Assembly: GCF_011602485.2 (NCBI RefSeq)
Contig: NZ_CP050022.2
Location: 2,748,001-2,812,000 of the forward strand
Reading direction: 5' to 3'
Source: Bradyrhizobium sp. 1(2017)
Lineage (GTDB): Bacteria; Pseudomonadota; Alphaproteobacteria; Rhizobiales; Xanthobacteraceae
Length of the DNA stretch: 64,000 nucleotides
The notes under the pieces were generated by a model. That model searched no databases, had not been told where the DNA came from, and worked only from the letters and a program-made list of their open reading frames with translations. The translations under genes and the position numbers were made by a program. How positions within the stretch are numbered: position 1 is the stretch's first letter; the number at the start of each line of letters is the position of its first letter. Shown here one piece after another: positions 1-11,615 of this stretch.

Positions 1-381
1 GTCATGGCACTGCCGGGTCGGCCGCTGTCCGCCCGTATCAACTACGTCGCCGCTGCGATCGATCCCGGCACCCGCCGTCTCCTGGTCCGCGCCACCATCG
101 ACAACAAGGACGGCCTGCTCAAGCCGGAGATGTTCGCCAACGTCACGATCTACTCGGCCGGCGACCGCGCCGCACCAGCGGTGCCGAAACAGGCTTTGAT
201 CTATGAAGCCGACAAGGTCCGCATCTGGGTCGCGCGCGACGACAAATCGGTCGAGCTGCGCCAGATCAAGACCGGCCTCATCAACGGCAACCTTGTCGAG
301 GTCACCAGCAATCTGAACCCCGGCGAGCAGATCGTCACCAAAGGCAGCCTGTTCATCGACCGCGCGGCGTCCGGCAGCTGA
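1..381 (+). CDS. RND efflux periplasmic adaptor (HlyD/MFP family), C-terminal part
   Basis: This is the last 126 codons of a periplasmic adaptor subunit; the gene begins before the window. The visible part has the beta-barrel and membrane-proximal features of the family: a DPGTRRLLVRATIDN stretch, then LLKPEMFANVTI, and near the end LNPGEQIVTKG. Such adaptors link an inner-membrane RND pump to an outer membrane channel in the periplasm. The pump gene follows 28 bases downstream on the same strand, which supports one operon. The substrate cannot be read from this fragment, but the metal-type pump suggests a metal-efflux adaptor. Confidence 0.88.
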   Translation, partial: VMALPGRPLSARINYVAAAIDPGTRRLLVRATIDNKDGLLKPEMFANVTIYSAGDRAAPAVPKQALIYEADKVRIWVARDDKSVELRQIKTGLINGNLVEVTSNLNPGEQIVTKGSLFIDRAASGS

Positions 382-409
382 TCGACGACCCAAGAAATTG
401 AAGACCTGA

Positions 410-3526
<3,117 letters not shown>

Positions 3527-3529
3527 CCG

Positions 3530-4492
3530 TCAGAACCCGTAGAGCCGCGCCGGATTGTCGACCAGGATCTTCTTGCGCACACCCGCGTCCGGCGCCCACA
3601 CAGGTAGCTGGTTGAGCAGCCGGCCGTCGTCGATCTGATAGAGCGGCGCGATGTCGATGGGCTTGCGTCCCTCGACGCGGCTGGAATCCGGATGCGGCCA
3701 GTCCGTGCCCCAGACGATGCGGTCGGGATTGGCCGCAATCAGCGCCTGCGCGAACGGCACCATGTCCTGATAATCGGGCGAGAGCGTCGATGACCGGTAG
3801 GCACCGGAGATTTTGACATAGGCCTTGCCGGACTTCACCAGCGCAACGAGATCGGAGAAGCCCGGCTGCACCAGGCCTCGGGAAGCTTCAAGACCGCCAA
3901 AATGGTCGAACACGACGGGCACCGGCGCCGTCTCCACGAGATCCTTGATCGCCGAGATCATGGCTAGCGTGGTGTAGAGCTGCACGTGCCAGCCGCGCGC
4001 CTTCATGCGCTCGACGGCGGCGGTGAAGCGCGGCCGGCCGACATTGGGATCGTTGACGCCTCCTGTTGCGAGATTGAGGCGGACGCCGCGGAAGCCGTCC
4101 TGATGCATTGCATCGAGCGCGCTCTCGCTGGTCTTGTCGTCGATCACGGCGACCCCGCGCGCATTCGCGCCGCGGGCCTTCATGCCGAACAGGCTGGACG
4201 CATTGTCGGTGCCGTAGACGCTCGGCGTCACAATCACCACGCGCTCGATGTGCAGCGCCTTGTGCAGCGCGGCCATCTCTTCGGGGCTCGCCGGCTCCGG
4301 CGTGTAGACGCGTCCGGCGAAGAACGGAAATTTTTCGACGTCGCCATGGATGTGCGTATGACAGTCGCAGGCATGCGCCGGAACCTCGAAATTGATGGGC
4401 GTGGCGGGCTGGGCCGCGCGGGCATGGGCTTTGCTGGTCATGGCTGCTCCGGCGGCAAGGGGGGCGAAGAGCACGCCGCGTCGGCTGAGCAT
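3530..4492 (-). CDS. Exported amidohydrolase (amidohydrolase-2 family, TIM barrel)
   Basis: A 320-residue metal-dependent hydrolase. The chosen ATG at 4492 has an AGGAG ribosome site 7 bases upstream and gives a twin-arginine-like leader (MLSRRGVLFAPLAAGAA); an upstream in-frame start at 4567 lacks these. After the leader come CDCHTHIHGD, with the His-x-His metal ligands, and near the end GTDWPHP, with a likely catalytic or metal-binding Asp. The family includes 2-pyrone-4,6-dicarboxylate lactonase-like enzymes; the substrate is unknown. It is convergent with the RND pump gene and stops 3 bases from it. The Tat-like leader suggests the enzyme is folded before export. Confidence 0.82.
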   Translation of the reverse strand: MLSRRGVLFAPLAAGAAMTSKAHARAAQPATPINFEVPAHACDCHTHIHGDVEKFPFFAGRVYTPEPASPEEMAALHKALHIERVVIVTPSVYGTDNASSLFGMKARGANARGVAVIDDKTSESALDAMHQDGFRGVRLNLATGGVNDPNVGRPRFTAAVERMKARGWHVQLYTTLAMISAIKDLVETAPVPVVFDHFGGLEASRGLVQPGFSDLVALVKSGKAYVKISGAYRSSTLSPDYQDMVPFAQALIAANPDRIVWGTDWPHPDSSRVEGRKPIDIAPLYQIDDGRLLNQLPVWAPDAGVRKKILVDNPARLYGF

Positions 4493-4619
4493 GGTTTCAC
4501 TCCTGCTTCGTTGTTGAACAGCGACTATAGCACACGCGGAAGGCGCGTGGGATTTCGACACGTTCAATGTCGACGCCGCGAGGTCACGTTCGCAGGAGCG
4601 AAAGGAAGTGTTTCGACGG

Positions 4620-6050
4620 CTACTGCCCCGACGGCGTTCGCAGGCCGTGCCAGGCGTCGCGGACCTGATGGTAATGCACCTCGGGCAGGTAGTCCGGCGT
4701 ATTCAGATTCAAGGTCTTGACGTCGAGATGGCCGGTCGCGCTGAGCAGCGTGTAGGAGGCGATCACGCGGTCGCGCAATGCGCCGATCAGGCGGGCCTTG
4801 GCCTGGATCAGGTCGGCCTGCGAGTTCAGCACGTCCACCGTCGTGCGCTGCCCGCCGGCGGCCTCGCGCTGCACGCCCTGCAGCGCGACGGTCGCCGCCT
4901 TCACCTCGGACTCCGAGGCCGAGACCGTGACCTTGGCGCCTTCATTGGCAACCCAGGCGCTGACAGCCGCCGTGCGCGCCTGATTGCGCACCTGGTCGAG
5001 CACCAGCCGGCTCTGCGCCGTGATCTCCTTGGCCTGCCGGGTCTGCGCCGCGGCCTGGCCGCCGTCATAGATCGGCGCGGTGACGTTGGCGACGATCGAG
5101 GCCTGGTCCTCGGCGAAAGTACCGAGCGTCGGGTCGTTGTTGCGGCTCTTGCTGGCGCTGCCCTGGATGCTGGCGCTCGGCAGCAGCGTGCCTTCGGCGA
5201 TGCGGATGTTGGTGGAGGCAACATCGACGTCGAAGCTTGCGGCCATCACCGCCGGATGCTGGCGGATCGCCATCGTCATCGCGTCTTCGCGGCTCTTCGG
5301 CAGATAGCGGTCGACGGCTTCGGCGGGCCGAAGCTGCGACGGCGCGTTGCCGATCACCTGCGCATAGGTTGCCTGGCTGACGGCGAGCGCGACTTCGGCC
5401 GCGTTGAGATCGGCAAGGCCGCGGTTGAGGCGGGCTTCAGCCTGGGCGGTATCGGTCGGCGTGACATCGCCGGCGTTGAGGCGGCGCTGGGTGACGGAGA
5501 GTGTTTCGCGCAGGAAAGCGACGTTGGAGCGCTGGGCTTCGACCAGCGACTGGTTGGCGAGCACGTTGGTGTAGGCGGTGACCGCATCGAGCAGCACGCC
5601 CTGGCCGACGTTGCGCAGCGCCTCGCGGCCCGACTGAACCTGGAGCTCCGCAGCCCGCACGCTGTTGGCGGTGCGGAAGCCGTTGAACAGGGTCTGCGTC
5701 ACGGTGACGCCGATGATCCATGGCTTCAGATTGGCGGTCTGGATGGTGTTGTCGGGCAGCAGATTGCGCACCGATTGCAGGCCGGCGCTGAGGCTGGCCA
5801 GGATCTGCGGCCGGTAGCCGGCGAGCGCCTGCGGCACGTTCTCGTCGGTCGCGCGCTGCCGCGCCCGCTCGGCATTGAGCTGCGGATTGGTCTGGTAGGC
5901 CTTGGCGAGCGCCTCGGGCAGCGCTTCGGCCCAGGCGGAGGAGGAAAGGGCGCAAGAGAGCGCCAGTGTGGTCCATGTCGCAAGCACAGGAGCCAGGCCC
6001 GATCGATGCCGCATCATCACGCGACCAGCTCTGGCGGCACGCCCAATCAT
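4620..6050 (-). CDS. TolC family outer membrane efflux protein
   Basis: A 476-residue outer membrane channel with two OEP-type repeats. A signal peptide ends near SSAWA, and the mature start EALPEALAKAYQTNPQLNAE is typical of TolC proteins of type I secretion and drug efflux. The ATG at 6050 is preceded by GGA about 6 bases upstream; in-frame starts at 6131 and 6017 are possible. TolC trimers form the outer membrane and periplasmic tunnel for RND, ABC or MFS systems. It lies close to the RND genes but is on the opposite strand, with an amidohydrolase gene between, so partnership with that pump is inference. Long Ala/Gln-rich helical stretches support the assignment. Confidence 0.9.
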   Translation of the reverse strand: MIGRAARAGRVMMRHRSGLAPVLATWTTLALSCALSSSAWAEALPEALAKAYQTNPQLNAERARQRATDENVPQALAGYRPQILASLSAGLQSVRNLLPDNTIQTANLKPWIIGVTVTQTLFNGFRTANSVRAAELQVQSGREALRNVGQGVLLDAVTAYTNVLANQSLVEAQRSNVAFLRETLSVTQRRLNAGDVTPTDTAQAEARLNRGLADLNAAEVALAVSQATYAQVIGNAPSQLRPAEAVDRYLPKSREDAMTMAIRQHPAVMAASFDVDVASTNIRIAEGTLLPSASIQGSASKSRNNDPTLGTFAEDQASIVANVTAPIYDGGQAAAQTRQAKEITAQSRLVLDQVRNQARTAAVSAWVANEGAKVTVSASESEVKAATVALQGVQREAAGGQRTTVDVLNSQADLIQAKARLIGALRDRVIASYTLLSATGHLDVKTLNLNTPDYLPEVHYHQVRDAWHGLRTPSGQ

Positions 6051-6238
6051 GTAATTCCGCAAACCCTGACTGTCCGCCCCCGCCGACCGCGGCTCTCTTA
6101 ACTGTTTAACCAGCGCAGGTCCCGCAGGCAAACTGCCGCGGGGGAAACCCCCATGAAATCCGTGCTTGTTGCAGCTTCGTCACAGGGGTTCCGCGGTGGG
6201 ACGAGAGAGGCTTACACCGGCCTTACCGCGGGCGGTCA

Positions 6239-7018
6239 CTACCGGTTCTTGTTCACCGGCTTGCGCTTCTCGATGAAGGCCGCCATGCCCTCGGAGCGGT
6301 CCTCCAGCGCGAAGGTCGAGTGGAACAGGTTGCGCTCGACGCTCATTCCCTCGGCCAGCGTGGTCTCGAACGCGCGGTTCACCGCTTCCTTGGCCATCGC
6401 GGCGGCGGGGCGCGACATCGCCGCGATCTTCTCGGCTGCCGCCATCACCTCGTCCATCAGCTTGTCGGCCGGCACGATGCGGCTGACGAGGCCGCTGCGC
6501 TCGGCCTCCGCGGCATCCATCATGCGGCCGGTGAGGCAGAGGTCCATCGCCTTCGATTTGCCGATCGCGCGCGTCAGGCGCTGGGTGCCGCCGATGCCCG
6601 GAATGGTGCCGAGCGTGATCTCGGGCTGGCCGAACTTTGCGGTGTCGGCGGCGATGATGACATCGCACATCATGGCGAGCTCGCAGCCGCCGCCGAGCGC
6701 ATAACCCGCGACCGCAGCAATGGTCGGCTTGCGGCAGCGCGCGACGCGGTCGCCGCCGATCGCGGCAAAGTCCTCCGAGAACATGTCGATGAAGCCCTTC
6801 GGCTGCATCTCCTTGATGTCGGCCCCGGCGGCAAAGGCCTTCTCGCTGCCGGTCACGACGATGCAGCCGATGGCATCATCGGCCTCGAGGTCGTCGACGG
6901 CGGCCGCGATCTCGCGGAAGACGCCGAACGAGAGTGCGTTGAGCAGCTTCGGGCGGTTCAGCTTGATGATGCCGACCGCGCCTTTGCTTTCGACGATGAT
7001 GTGTTCGAACGTGCTCAT
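6239..7018 (-). CDS. Enoyl-CoA hydratase (crotonase family)
   Basis: A 259-residue crotonase, the normal length. It has the CoA-binding oxyanion segment around AAGADIKEM (residues 64-71). The two catalytic glutamates of the hydratase subgroup are in GGGCELAM (E113) and [11 protein letters not shown] (E133), followed by GIGGTQRL. The enzyme hydrates trans-2-enoyl-CoA to 3-hydroxyacyl-CoA in fatty acid or aromatic-acid degradation. Both glutamates are present, so hydratase activity is likely. It stands alone, about 110 bases downstream of the next gene on the same strand, with a GC-rich hairpin between, so it probably has its own promoter. Confidence 0.93.
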   Translation of the reverse strand: MSTFEHIIVESKGAVGIIKLNRPKLLNALSFGVFREIAAAVDDLEADDAIGCIVVTGSEKAFAAGADIKEMQPKGFIDMFSEDFAAIGGDRVARCRKPTIAAVAGYALGGGCELAMMCDVIIAADTAKFGQPEITLGTIPGIGGTQRLTRAIGKSKAMDLCLTGRMMDAAEAERSGLVSRIVPADKLMDEVMAAAEKIAAMSRPAAAMAKEAVNRAFETTLAEGMSVERNLFHSTFALEDRSEGMAAFIEKRKPVNKNR

Positions 7019-7090
7019 GCTCCACCCACGCTTTTGATCAGGCGGGCAATGTGCCCGCTGGCGCGGTGGGCTTCAAGGGGGCGGACGACG

Positions 7091-7116
7091 CAGGACGCGC
7101 GGGGCCGCGCGTCCTG
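7091..7116 (-). terminator. GC-rich hairpin after the exported basic protein gene
   Basis: The arms CAGGACGCGC and GCGCGTCCTG flank a six-base GGGGCC loop, 14 bases after the stop of the gene at 7130-7810. There is no T-run, so intrinsic termination is uncertain; it may instead protect the 3' end of the transcript. Confidence 0.45.
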
Positions 7117-7129
7117 GCGGAACCGGCAA

Positions 7130-7810
7130 TCAGGCCATAAACATGCGCGCGGCCGAGGCGAGCGTCAGCAGCGTGCCGACGCCGATGAAGATCTTGCCGA
7201 TCAGGGAGCTCTGGTCCCAGGCCGAGCTCTGCTGGCTGCCTGCCATCACCGGCGCGGGGCGCGGCTGCGCTTCAGTCGCGGCGATCACGGCCTTCTGCAC
7301 CGGCGGGTCGCCCTGTTGCAGGGCGCGATCGATGTCGTTGAGCTGATCCGGAGCCACCACCTGCGGCTCGGCGTTGGGGGCGGCACCATTGGCGGTATCA
7401 CCGGCCGCTGCCTGGACGTTGTCGTTGGCCCGGCCCGTCATCGCGGAGGCCGCAGCCGCGGTCGGGGTATCGGCGGCAGCGAGCTGCGCATTGGCGTTGG
7501 CAACCTCCGGCGGCATCCGGTTGGAGGCCGGCACGTCGTTTTCGGCCTTGGTCTGGTCGGCCTTGCTCTCGTCGGCTTTTGCCGCGCTGTCCTGCTTGTC
7601 GGTCTTGTCGCCCGCTTTCACCGCGGACTTGCCATCGCCGGTCCGGCGAGACTCGTGGCGCCGGTGCTTGCTCGGCTTGGCCGTGTCGGCCTGCTTGCCC
7701 GCGCTGTCCGGTTGGCCGTTTGAACTCGGCGCCGCCTGTGCAGCGCCGCTCGACAGCAAGAAAATCCCGGCCACGAGGATCAGGGCCGCGCGCCCGCTGG
7801 CTTTGATCAT
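7130..7810 (-). CDS. Exported Lys/Asp-rich protein with C-terminal membrane anchor, unknown function
   Basis: A 226-residue protein not recognised as a known family. The ATG at 7810 has GGGGAG upstream and starts a signal peptide or anchor (about 1-26, ending GAAQA). A long polar low-complexity region follows, rich in Lys, Asp, Ala and Ser, with a basic patch KHRRHESRR near residue 45. The C-terminus (about 203-226, LIGKIFIGVGTLLTLASAA) is a hydrophobic segment. This suggests a periplasmic or envelope-tethered flexible linker protein. It is divergent from the ECF sigma factor at 8097 and shares with it an intergenic region carrying a strong palindrome. That could mean shared regulation, which is inference. 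Confidence 0.65.
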   Translation of the reverse strand: MIKASGRAALILVAGIFLLSSGAAQAAPSSNGQPDSAGKQADTAKPSKHRRHESRRTGDGKSAVKAGDKTDKQDSAAKADESKADQTKAENDVPASNRMPPEVANANAQLAAADTPTAAAASAMTGRANDNVQAAAGDTANGAAPNAEPQVVAPDQLNDIDRALQQGDPPVQKAVIAATEAQPRPAPVMAGSQQSSAWDQSSLIGKIFIGVGTLLTLASAARMFMA

Positions 7811-8011
7811 GTCGACGATCTCCCCAATTCCCTGTCCCACGAACGAACAGAGACCTTGGGGCGTGACGACAACGGGGCAGAAAATGGGAATCTTCGAGCT
7901 TCGCCGGGCAAAAACGGGGCAGGCCGCCCCAGCGCGGCCGGGCCGCTCGTGCGGAGGGGACCGATCGGTGTTATGAGCCGTCGCGGATTCCCACGGCCGT
8001 GTCGGACAGTG

Positions 8012-8047
8012 GCATTGCGAGATCACGAATTCGTGATCGCGCGATGC
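8012..8047. promoter_or_regulatory. 36-bp near-perfect palindrome in divergent promoter region
   Basis: The two 18-base arms match at 16 of 18 positions. The central 18 bases (8021-8038, GATCACGAATTCGTGATC) are a perfect palindrome. It sits just upstream of the putative sigma-factor promoter and between two divergent genes, so a dimeric regulator site is likely. A hairpin in a transcript from an upstream start is also possible. Confidence 0.6.
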
Positions 8048-8051
8048 CTGC

Positions 8052-8076
8052 GTAACAAATTGAAAGAGCGGTCGAA
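8052..8076 (+). promoter_or_regulatory. Putative SigF-type ECF promoter (GTAAC, 16 bases, CGAA)
   Basis: GTAAC at 8052-8056 is followed after 16 bases by CGAA at 8073-8076, 21 bases before the GTG start of the sigma gene. This resembles the GTAACC/CGAA promoter described, from memory, for the Caulobacter SigF-NrsF system. The sigma factor here is paired with an NrsF-like protein, so an autoregulatory promoter is expected. In the six-base form the spacer is 15 rather than 16. Confidence 0.55.
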
Positions 8077-8096
8077 TTGCATGGTGAGGGGCGCGC

Positions 8097-8642
8097 GTGC
8101 GCGGACGTGAGGATGAATGGACCGGCCTGATGCGGTCGGCCATGGCAGGCGATGATGCGGCGTATCATCGCCTGTTGAAGGCGGTCACGCCTGTGCTGCG
8201 CGCCGCTGCGAGGCGCGGGCTGGCGCGGGCCGGCCAGCCTCCCGACCAGGCCGAGGATATCGTGCAGGAGATTCTGTTGGCGGTGCATCTGAAGCGGCAC
8301 ACCTGGGACAGCGAAGCTCCATTCGCGCCCTGGCTGTTCGCGATCGCCCGCAACAAGCTGATCGATGCGCTGCGGCGGCGCGGCAGGCGTGTCTTCGTCA
8401 ATATCGACGATTTCGCCGAGATCTTGCCCGGCGAGGCGCCGCAGGAGACGGCGTCGGCGGGCGAGGTTGCCGCGCAGCTCAGCACCCTGCCGCAGCGCCA
8501 GCGCGACGTGTTGCAATCCATCGCGGTCGAGGCCGCCTCGATCAAGGATACGGCGGCAAGGTTTGCAATGAGCGAAGGTGCGGTCCGGGTCGCGCTGCAT
8601 CGCGGACTTGCTGCGCTGACTGCCAAACTGCGGGACCAGTAG
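8097..8642 (+). CDS. ECF RNA polymerase sigma factor (SigF-like)
   Basis: A 181-residue group 4 sigma factor. Region 2 includes DQAEDIVQEILLAVHLKRHTW and the segment PWLFAIARNKLIDALRRRGR (about 81-101). Region 4 is LPQRQRDVLQSIAVEAASIK followed by a helix-turn-helix with SEGAVRVALHRGL. The GTG start at 8097 is preceded by a GAGGGG ribosome site. The next gene, 2 bases downstream, encodes an NrsF-type membrane anti-sigma factor. In Caulobacter the SigF/NrsF pair responds to chromium and cadmium and controls exported stress genes. The same role is inferred here from the pairing and the candidate promoter. Confidence 0.88.
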   Translation: MRGREDEWTGLMRSAMAGDDAAYHRLLKAVTPVLRAAARRGLARAGQPPDQAEDIVQEILLAVHLKRHTWDSEAPFAPWLFAIARNKLIDALRRRGRRVFVNIDDFAEILPGEAPQETASAGEVAAQLSTLPQRQRDVLQSIAVEAASIKDTAARFAMSEGAVRVALHRGLAALTAKLRDQ

Positions 8643-8644
8643 TC

Positions 8645-9283
8645 ATGGATACCGATCAACTCATTCGCTCGCTTGCGGCCGACAACGTCCATCGCGCGCC
8701 GCGCGTCGGCGCCGTGCTGACCATGGCGCTGCTGGTGGCCGCGCCGCTTTCGATCCTGATCTTCGCCACGTTCCTCGGCGTGCGGTCGGATGTGATGAGC
8801 GCGATGGGCAACCCGTTCTTCGACATGAAGTTCGCGGTGACGCTCTCGCTCGCGATCCCCGCCATCATCGTCAGCCTGCATCTGTCGCGTCCAGAAGCCC
8901 TTCTGCGCGGTTGGGGCTGGCTCCTGCTGCTTCCCGTCGGCCTGCTTGCGGTCGCGATCGGCGGCGAGATGATGATGGCGCCGGCGATGCCGATGACGAT
9001 GCGCCTGATGGGCAAAAACTCGAGGGTATGCCTGTTCGCGATCCCCGCGATGTCGCTGCCGCTGCTTGCGGGAGCGCTGTTCGGCCTACGCCACGGTGCG
9101 CCCTCGCGCCCCGCGCTCGCCGGTGCGCTCGCTGGCCTGGTGTCGGCCGGGCTCGCCGCGACGCTCTACGCCTCGCACTGCACCGACGATTCCCCGCTGT
9201 TCGTCGCGACCTGGTACACGCTCGCGACCGCGGTGGTGACCGCGATCGGCGCGGCGGTTGGATCGAGGGTCCTGAGATACTGA
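8645..9283 (+). CDS. NrsF-type anti-sigma factor (DUF1109)
   Basis: A 212-residue integral membrane protein with about six hydrophobic segments (near 23-45, 62-80, 91-108, 128-147, 155-176 and 186-206). It starts with MDTDQLIRSL, typical of DUF1109/NrsF proteins. Two cysteines, C129 in the segment SRVCLFAIP and C179 in YASHCTDD, match the pair reported as needed for metal or redox sensing in Caulobacter NrsF. The protein probably holds the upstream ECF sigma factor inactive at the inner membrane until stress. The gene begins 2 bases after the sigma gene stop, indicating one operon. Confidence 0.85.
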   Translation: MDTDQLIRSLAADNVHRAPRVGAVLTMALLVAAPLSILIFATFLGVRSDVMSAMGNPFFDMKFAVTLSLAIPAIIVSLHLSRPEALLRGWGWLLLLPVGLLAVAIGGEMMMAPAMPMTMRLMGKNSRVCLFAIPAMSLPLLAGALFGLRHGAPSRPALAGALAGLVSAGLAATLYASHCTDDSPLFVATWYTLATAVVTAIGAAVGSRVLRY

Positions 9284-9294
9284 CTGCCCGGCCT

Positions 9295-10395
9295 TCACGC
9301 CGGCGTCGTGCTCTGCTGCATGCGGTGGAAGCGCAGCACCTGCTGCGCGGTCGATGAGCGCAGGGCTTCGTAGGTGTCGCGCAGCGTCAGCATGTCGGTC
9401 TGCGAGCCGCCGGAGAGCTTCTCGCGCATGGCGATGATCGCGCGCACGCTCGGCCACGACAAGCCCGCGACCTTGGCGAGGATCATCACGCCCTCGGTGC
9501 GGCTCTCGATCATCATCCCCTCGGCGGTCTCGACGGCGACGCCCGCGAGCGCGGCGAGTCCCGCATTGGTCTCGTCGAACTTGCCCTGCTCGGCAAAGGT
9601 GGTGACCTGGGATTCGGTGAGACGGCCGTCCTCATGCAGCGATTTCACCAGCGCGCGCGCCATCTCGGTCTGCCTGGTCGTGGCGGCGGCGCGGACGCGC
9701 TGGGCCGCCTCCTGGACCACGCTCGACACTTCCTCCGCGAGCTCGGGGTGCGCGGCCTCCAGCTTCCTGCGCACGCTCAAGGAAGCTTTCGCGACCAGCT
9801 TCAGATAGTGATGACGCGGCAGGTCGGGCCGCAGGCCCATGCAGGTGGCGAGGTCGTCGTCGCGTTCGGCGCGGGTGACGAGGTCGGCGAGACTTCCCTC
9901 GGAGAGGCTCGCGCCAGGATTGCTGACGGTCGATTGCACGACATCCTCGTTGCCGCGCGTCACCAGCACGTCGGTCAACGCCTCCGACAGCACCCGCCGC
10001 AGCGAGATCGCCTTGAGATGCGCCTGGCCCCTGGTGCGCGCGACCTCAATGAGCGTCGCCTCGTCCAGTCGTTCCGATTTCGACAGCACGGGCCCGGACA
10101 CCTCGATCAGCTCGTCGAGCGCCAGGGTCCGGATGATCCTGGGCGGTGCGGCCGCGATCGGTGCGAGGCGGTCGGCCAGCAGTGCCTTGGCCGAGGTCTC
10201 GATCTGTTCGATGAGGCACTGGAATACGTCGTCGAACACGCGGACATGGTCGTCGGAATAGTCCATCGCGTTGCCGACGAAGAGATCGGTGACCCGGCGC
10301 AGCGTCTCGACCCGGCGCGCGACGGTGCCGTGCGAGAGCGCAGCCTGCAATTCCTCGAGCAGGTTCTCGGATGGTTTCATGGATTTTGATCTCAT
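9295..10395 (-). CDS. DUF2336 domain-containing protein
   Basis: A 366-residue all-helical, mostly soluble protein of the DUF2336 type, recognised from the charged HEAT-like helices and segments such as DLFVGNAMDYSDDHVRVFDD and LVTRAERDDDLATCMGLRPD. The ATG at 10395 is preceded by an AGGA-like site; an internal ATG at 10380 lacks one. DUF2336 proteins occur in alphaproteobacteria, often near signalling or cell-cycle genes; no biochemical role is established to my knowledge. It lies 62 bases downstream of the diguanylate cyclase gene on the same strand and may be co-transcribed. A second DUF2336 gene is at 46412-47386. Confidence 0.82.
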   Translation of the reverse strand: MRSKSMKPSENLLEELQAALSHGTVARRVETLRRVTDLFVGNAMDYSDDHVRVFDDVFQCLIEQIETSAKALLADRLAPIAAAPPRIIRTLALDELIEVSGPVLSKSERLDEATLIEVARTRGQAHLKAISLRRVLSEALTDVLVTRGNEDVVQSTVSNPGASLSEGSLADLVTRAERDDDLATCMGLRPDLPRHHYLKLVAKASLSVRRKLEAAHPELAEEVSSVVQEAAQRVRAAATTRQTEMARALVKSLHEDGRLTESQVTTFAEQGKFDETNAGLAALAGVAVETAEGMMIESRTEGVMILAKVAGLSWPSVRAIIAMREKLSGGSQTDMLTLRDTYEALRSSTAQQVLRFHRMQQSTTPA

Positions 10396-10457
10396 TGCCC
10401 TGTCCTGGAGCGTTTGTTCCGGCGACGTCTTCTCACGCGCCGGAAAAAATGAATTGG

Positions 10458-11615
10458 TCAGTTCGTCGAAATGCGGTTGCGCCCTTGTGCCTTGGCGGAA
10501 TAGAGCGCGCTGTCGGCGCGGGCGAGAAACGTGTCTGCAGTATCGGCGTCGCGCAGCGTCACGACGCCCGCGGAAATCGTCACGCGCATGCCGGGAGAGA
10601 ATGCGCTCCAGTCGAGATCGGCAACGATGCCGCGCAAGCGCTCGAGCATGCTTGCCGCCGCCTCGCCGTCGGTTCCCGGCAGCAGCAGCAGGAACTCCTC
10701 GCCGCCATAGCGGCCGAAGCTGTCGGCTGGGCGGATGTTGGCGAAAACGGTGATCGCGAAGGTGCGCAGCACCTCGTCGCCGACGGGGTGCCCGTGAGCG
10801 TCGTTGATGCGCTTGAACCAGTCGAGATCGATCAGCGCGATCGCGCAAGGCGCCGATGCCTGCCGGGATGTTTCGATCGCGGCATCGAGAAGCCGCATGA
10901 TGCAGCGACGGTTGTAGGAGCCGGTGAGCTCGTCGAGCTCGGCCAATTCCTCGATGCGCTGATAGGCGGCCTTCAGCTCGATGCTGCGCCGATACAGGAC
11001 CTTGCGCAGCGTGGCGCCGAACAGGCCGAGGAAGGCGCACTGGCCGATCACCAGCACGAAGCAGAGCATGGAGGCGGTCCGCTGCAGCCGCGTTGCGACG
11101 GGCAGGCCGATCGGGAGGTCGGACGCGAGGAAGACCGCGGCAAGGCCTGCGGTCGCGATCGCCCAGGTCAGCATCGTCTGCGCCGAGGTCATGCGCAGCG
11201 AGCCGAAGGCGAAGATCAGGAACAGCACGCTGATGAAGGTGACGCCGATGGTCGGCACCGACAGCAGGAACACGAACTGCAGCGCCGTGTGCGCCGAAAT
11301 CTGGAATACCGTGAGATAGTGGTCGCTGAACCTTTCACCGACACCGGCTTCGGATAGCACGGCGAACGCGCCGATGATCAGGAGCCCGCCGAACCAGAAC
11401 AACGAGGCAACGTCGAGGGAGATCGCGCCGTCGAAGGCGTAGAGCAACAGGACCAAGGCGCCGAGCGAGTAGCTTGCGACCTGGCCGACATACATCTGGC
11501 GGCGCTGCCGGGTCCGGCGCATGCGGACTTCGGGCGCGGCGGCCTCGGGTGTGAGGACGAGATCCGCGACTTCAGCGGCATTCCTCTCCGGAAAGGACGT
11601 CGCGGCCGTGCTCAT
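10458..11615 (-). CDS. Membrane diguanylate cyclase (GGDEF domain)
   Basis: A 385-residue protein with about six membrane helices in the first 215 residues and a C-terminal GGDEF domain (about 228-385). The signature is RYGGEEF with the catalytic GGEEF loop intact. The upstream metal- and substrate-binding motif is present as ALIDLDWFKRINDAHGH. No clear RxxD inhibitory site is visible before GGEEF. The enzyme should make cyclic di-GMP from GTP at the inner membrane. The short sensor part lacks a recognised ligand domain. It precedes the DUF2336 gene on the same strand, which suggests a joint role in c-di-GMP or cell-cycle signalling (inference). Confidence 0.9.
   Translation of the reverse strand: MSTAATSFPERNAAEVADLVLTPEAAAPEVRMRRTRQRRQMYVGQVASYSLGALVLLLYAFDGAISLDVASLFWFGGLLIIGAFAVLSEAGVGERFSDHYLTVFQISAHTALQFVFLLSVPTIGVTFISVLFLIFAFGSLRMTSAQTMLTWAIATAGLAAVFLASDLPIGLPVATRLQRTASMLCFVLVIGQCAFLGLFGATLRKVLYRRSIELKAAYQRIEELAELDELTGSYNRRCIMRLLDAAIETSRQASAPCAIALIDLDWFKRINDAHGHPVGDEVLRTFAITVFANIRPADSFGRYGGEEFLLLLPGTDGEAAASMLERLRGIVADLDWSAFSPGMRVTISAGVVTLRDADTADTFLARADSALYSAKAQGRNRISTN

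Noticed and set aside
10396..11040. Upstream extension of the DUF2336 frame into the diguanylate cyclase gene
   Set aside because: The extension is out of frame with the GGDEF protein and has low-complexity Arg-rich composition; the ATG at 10395 has a ribosome site.
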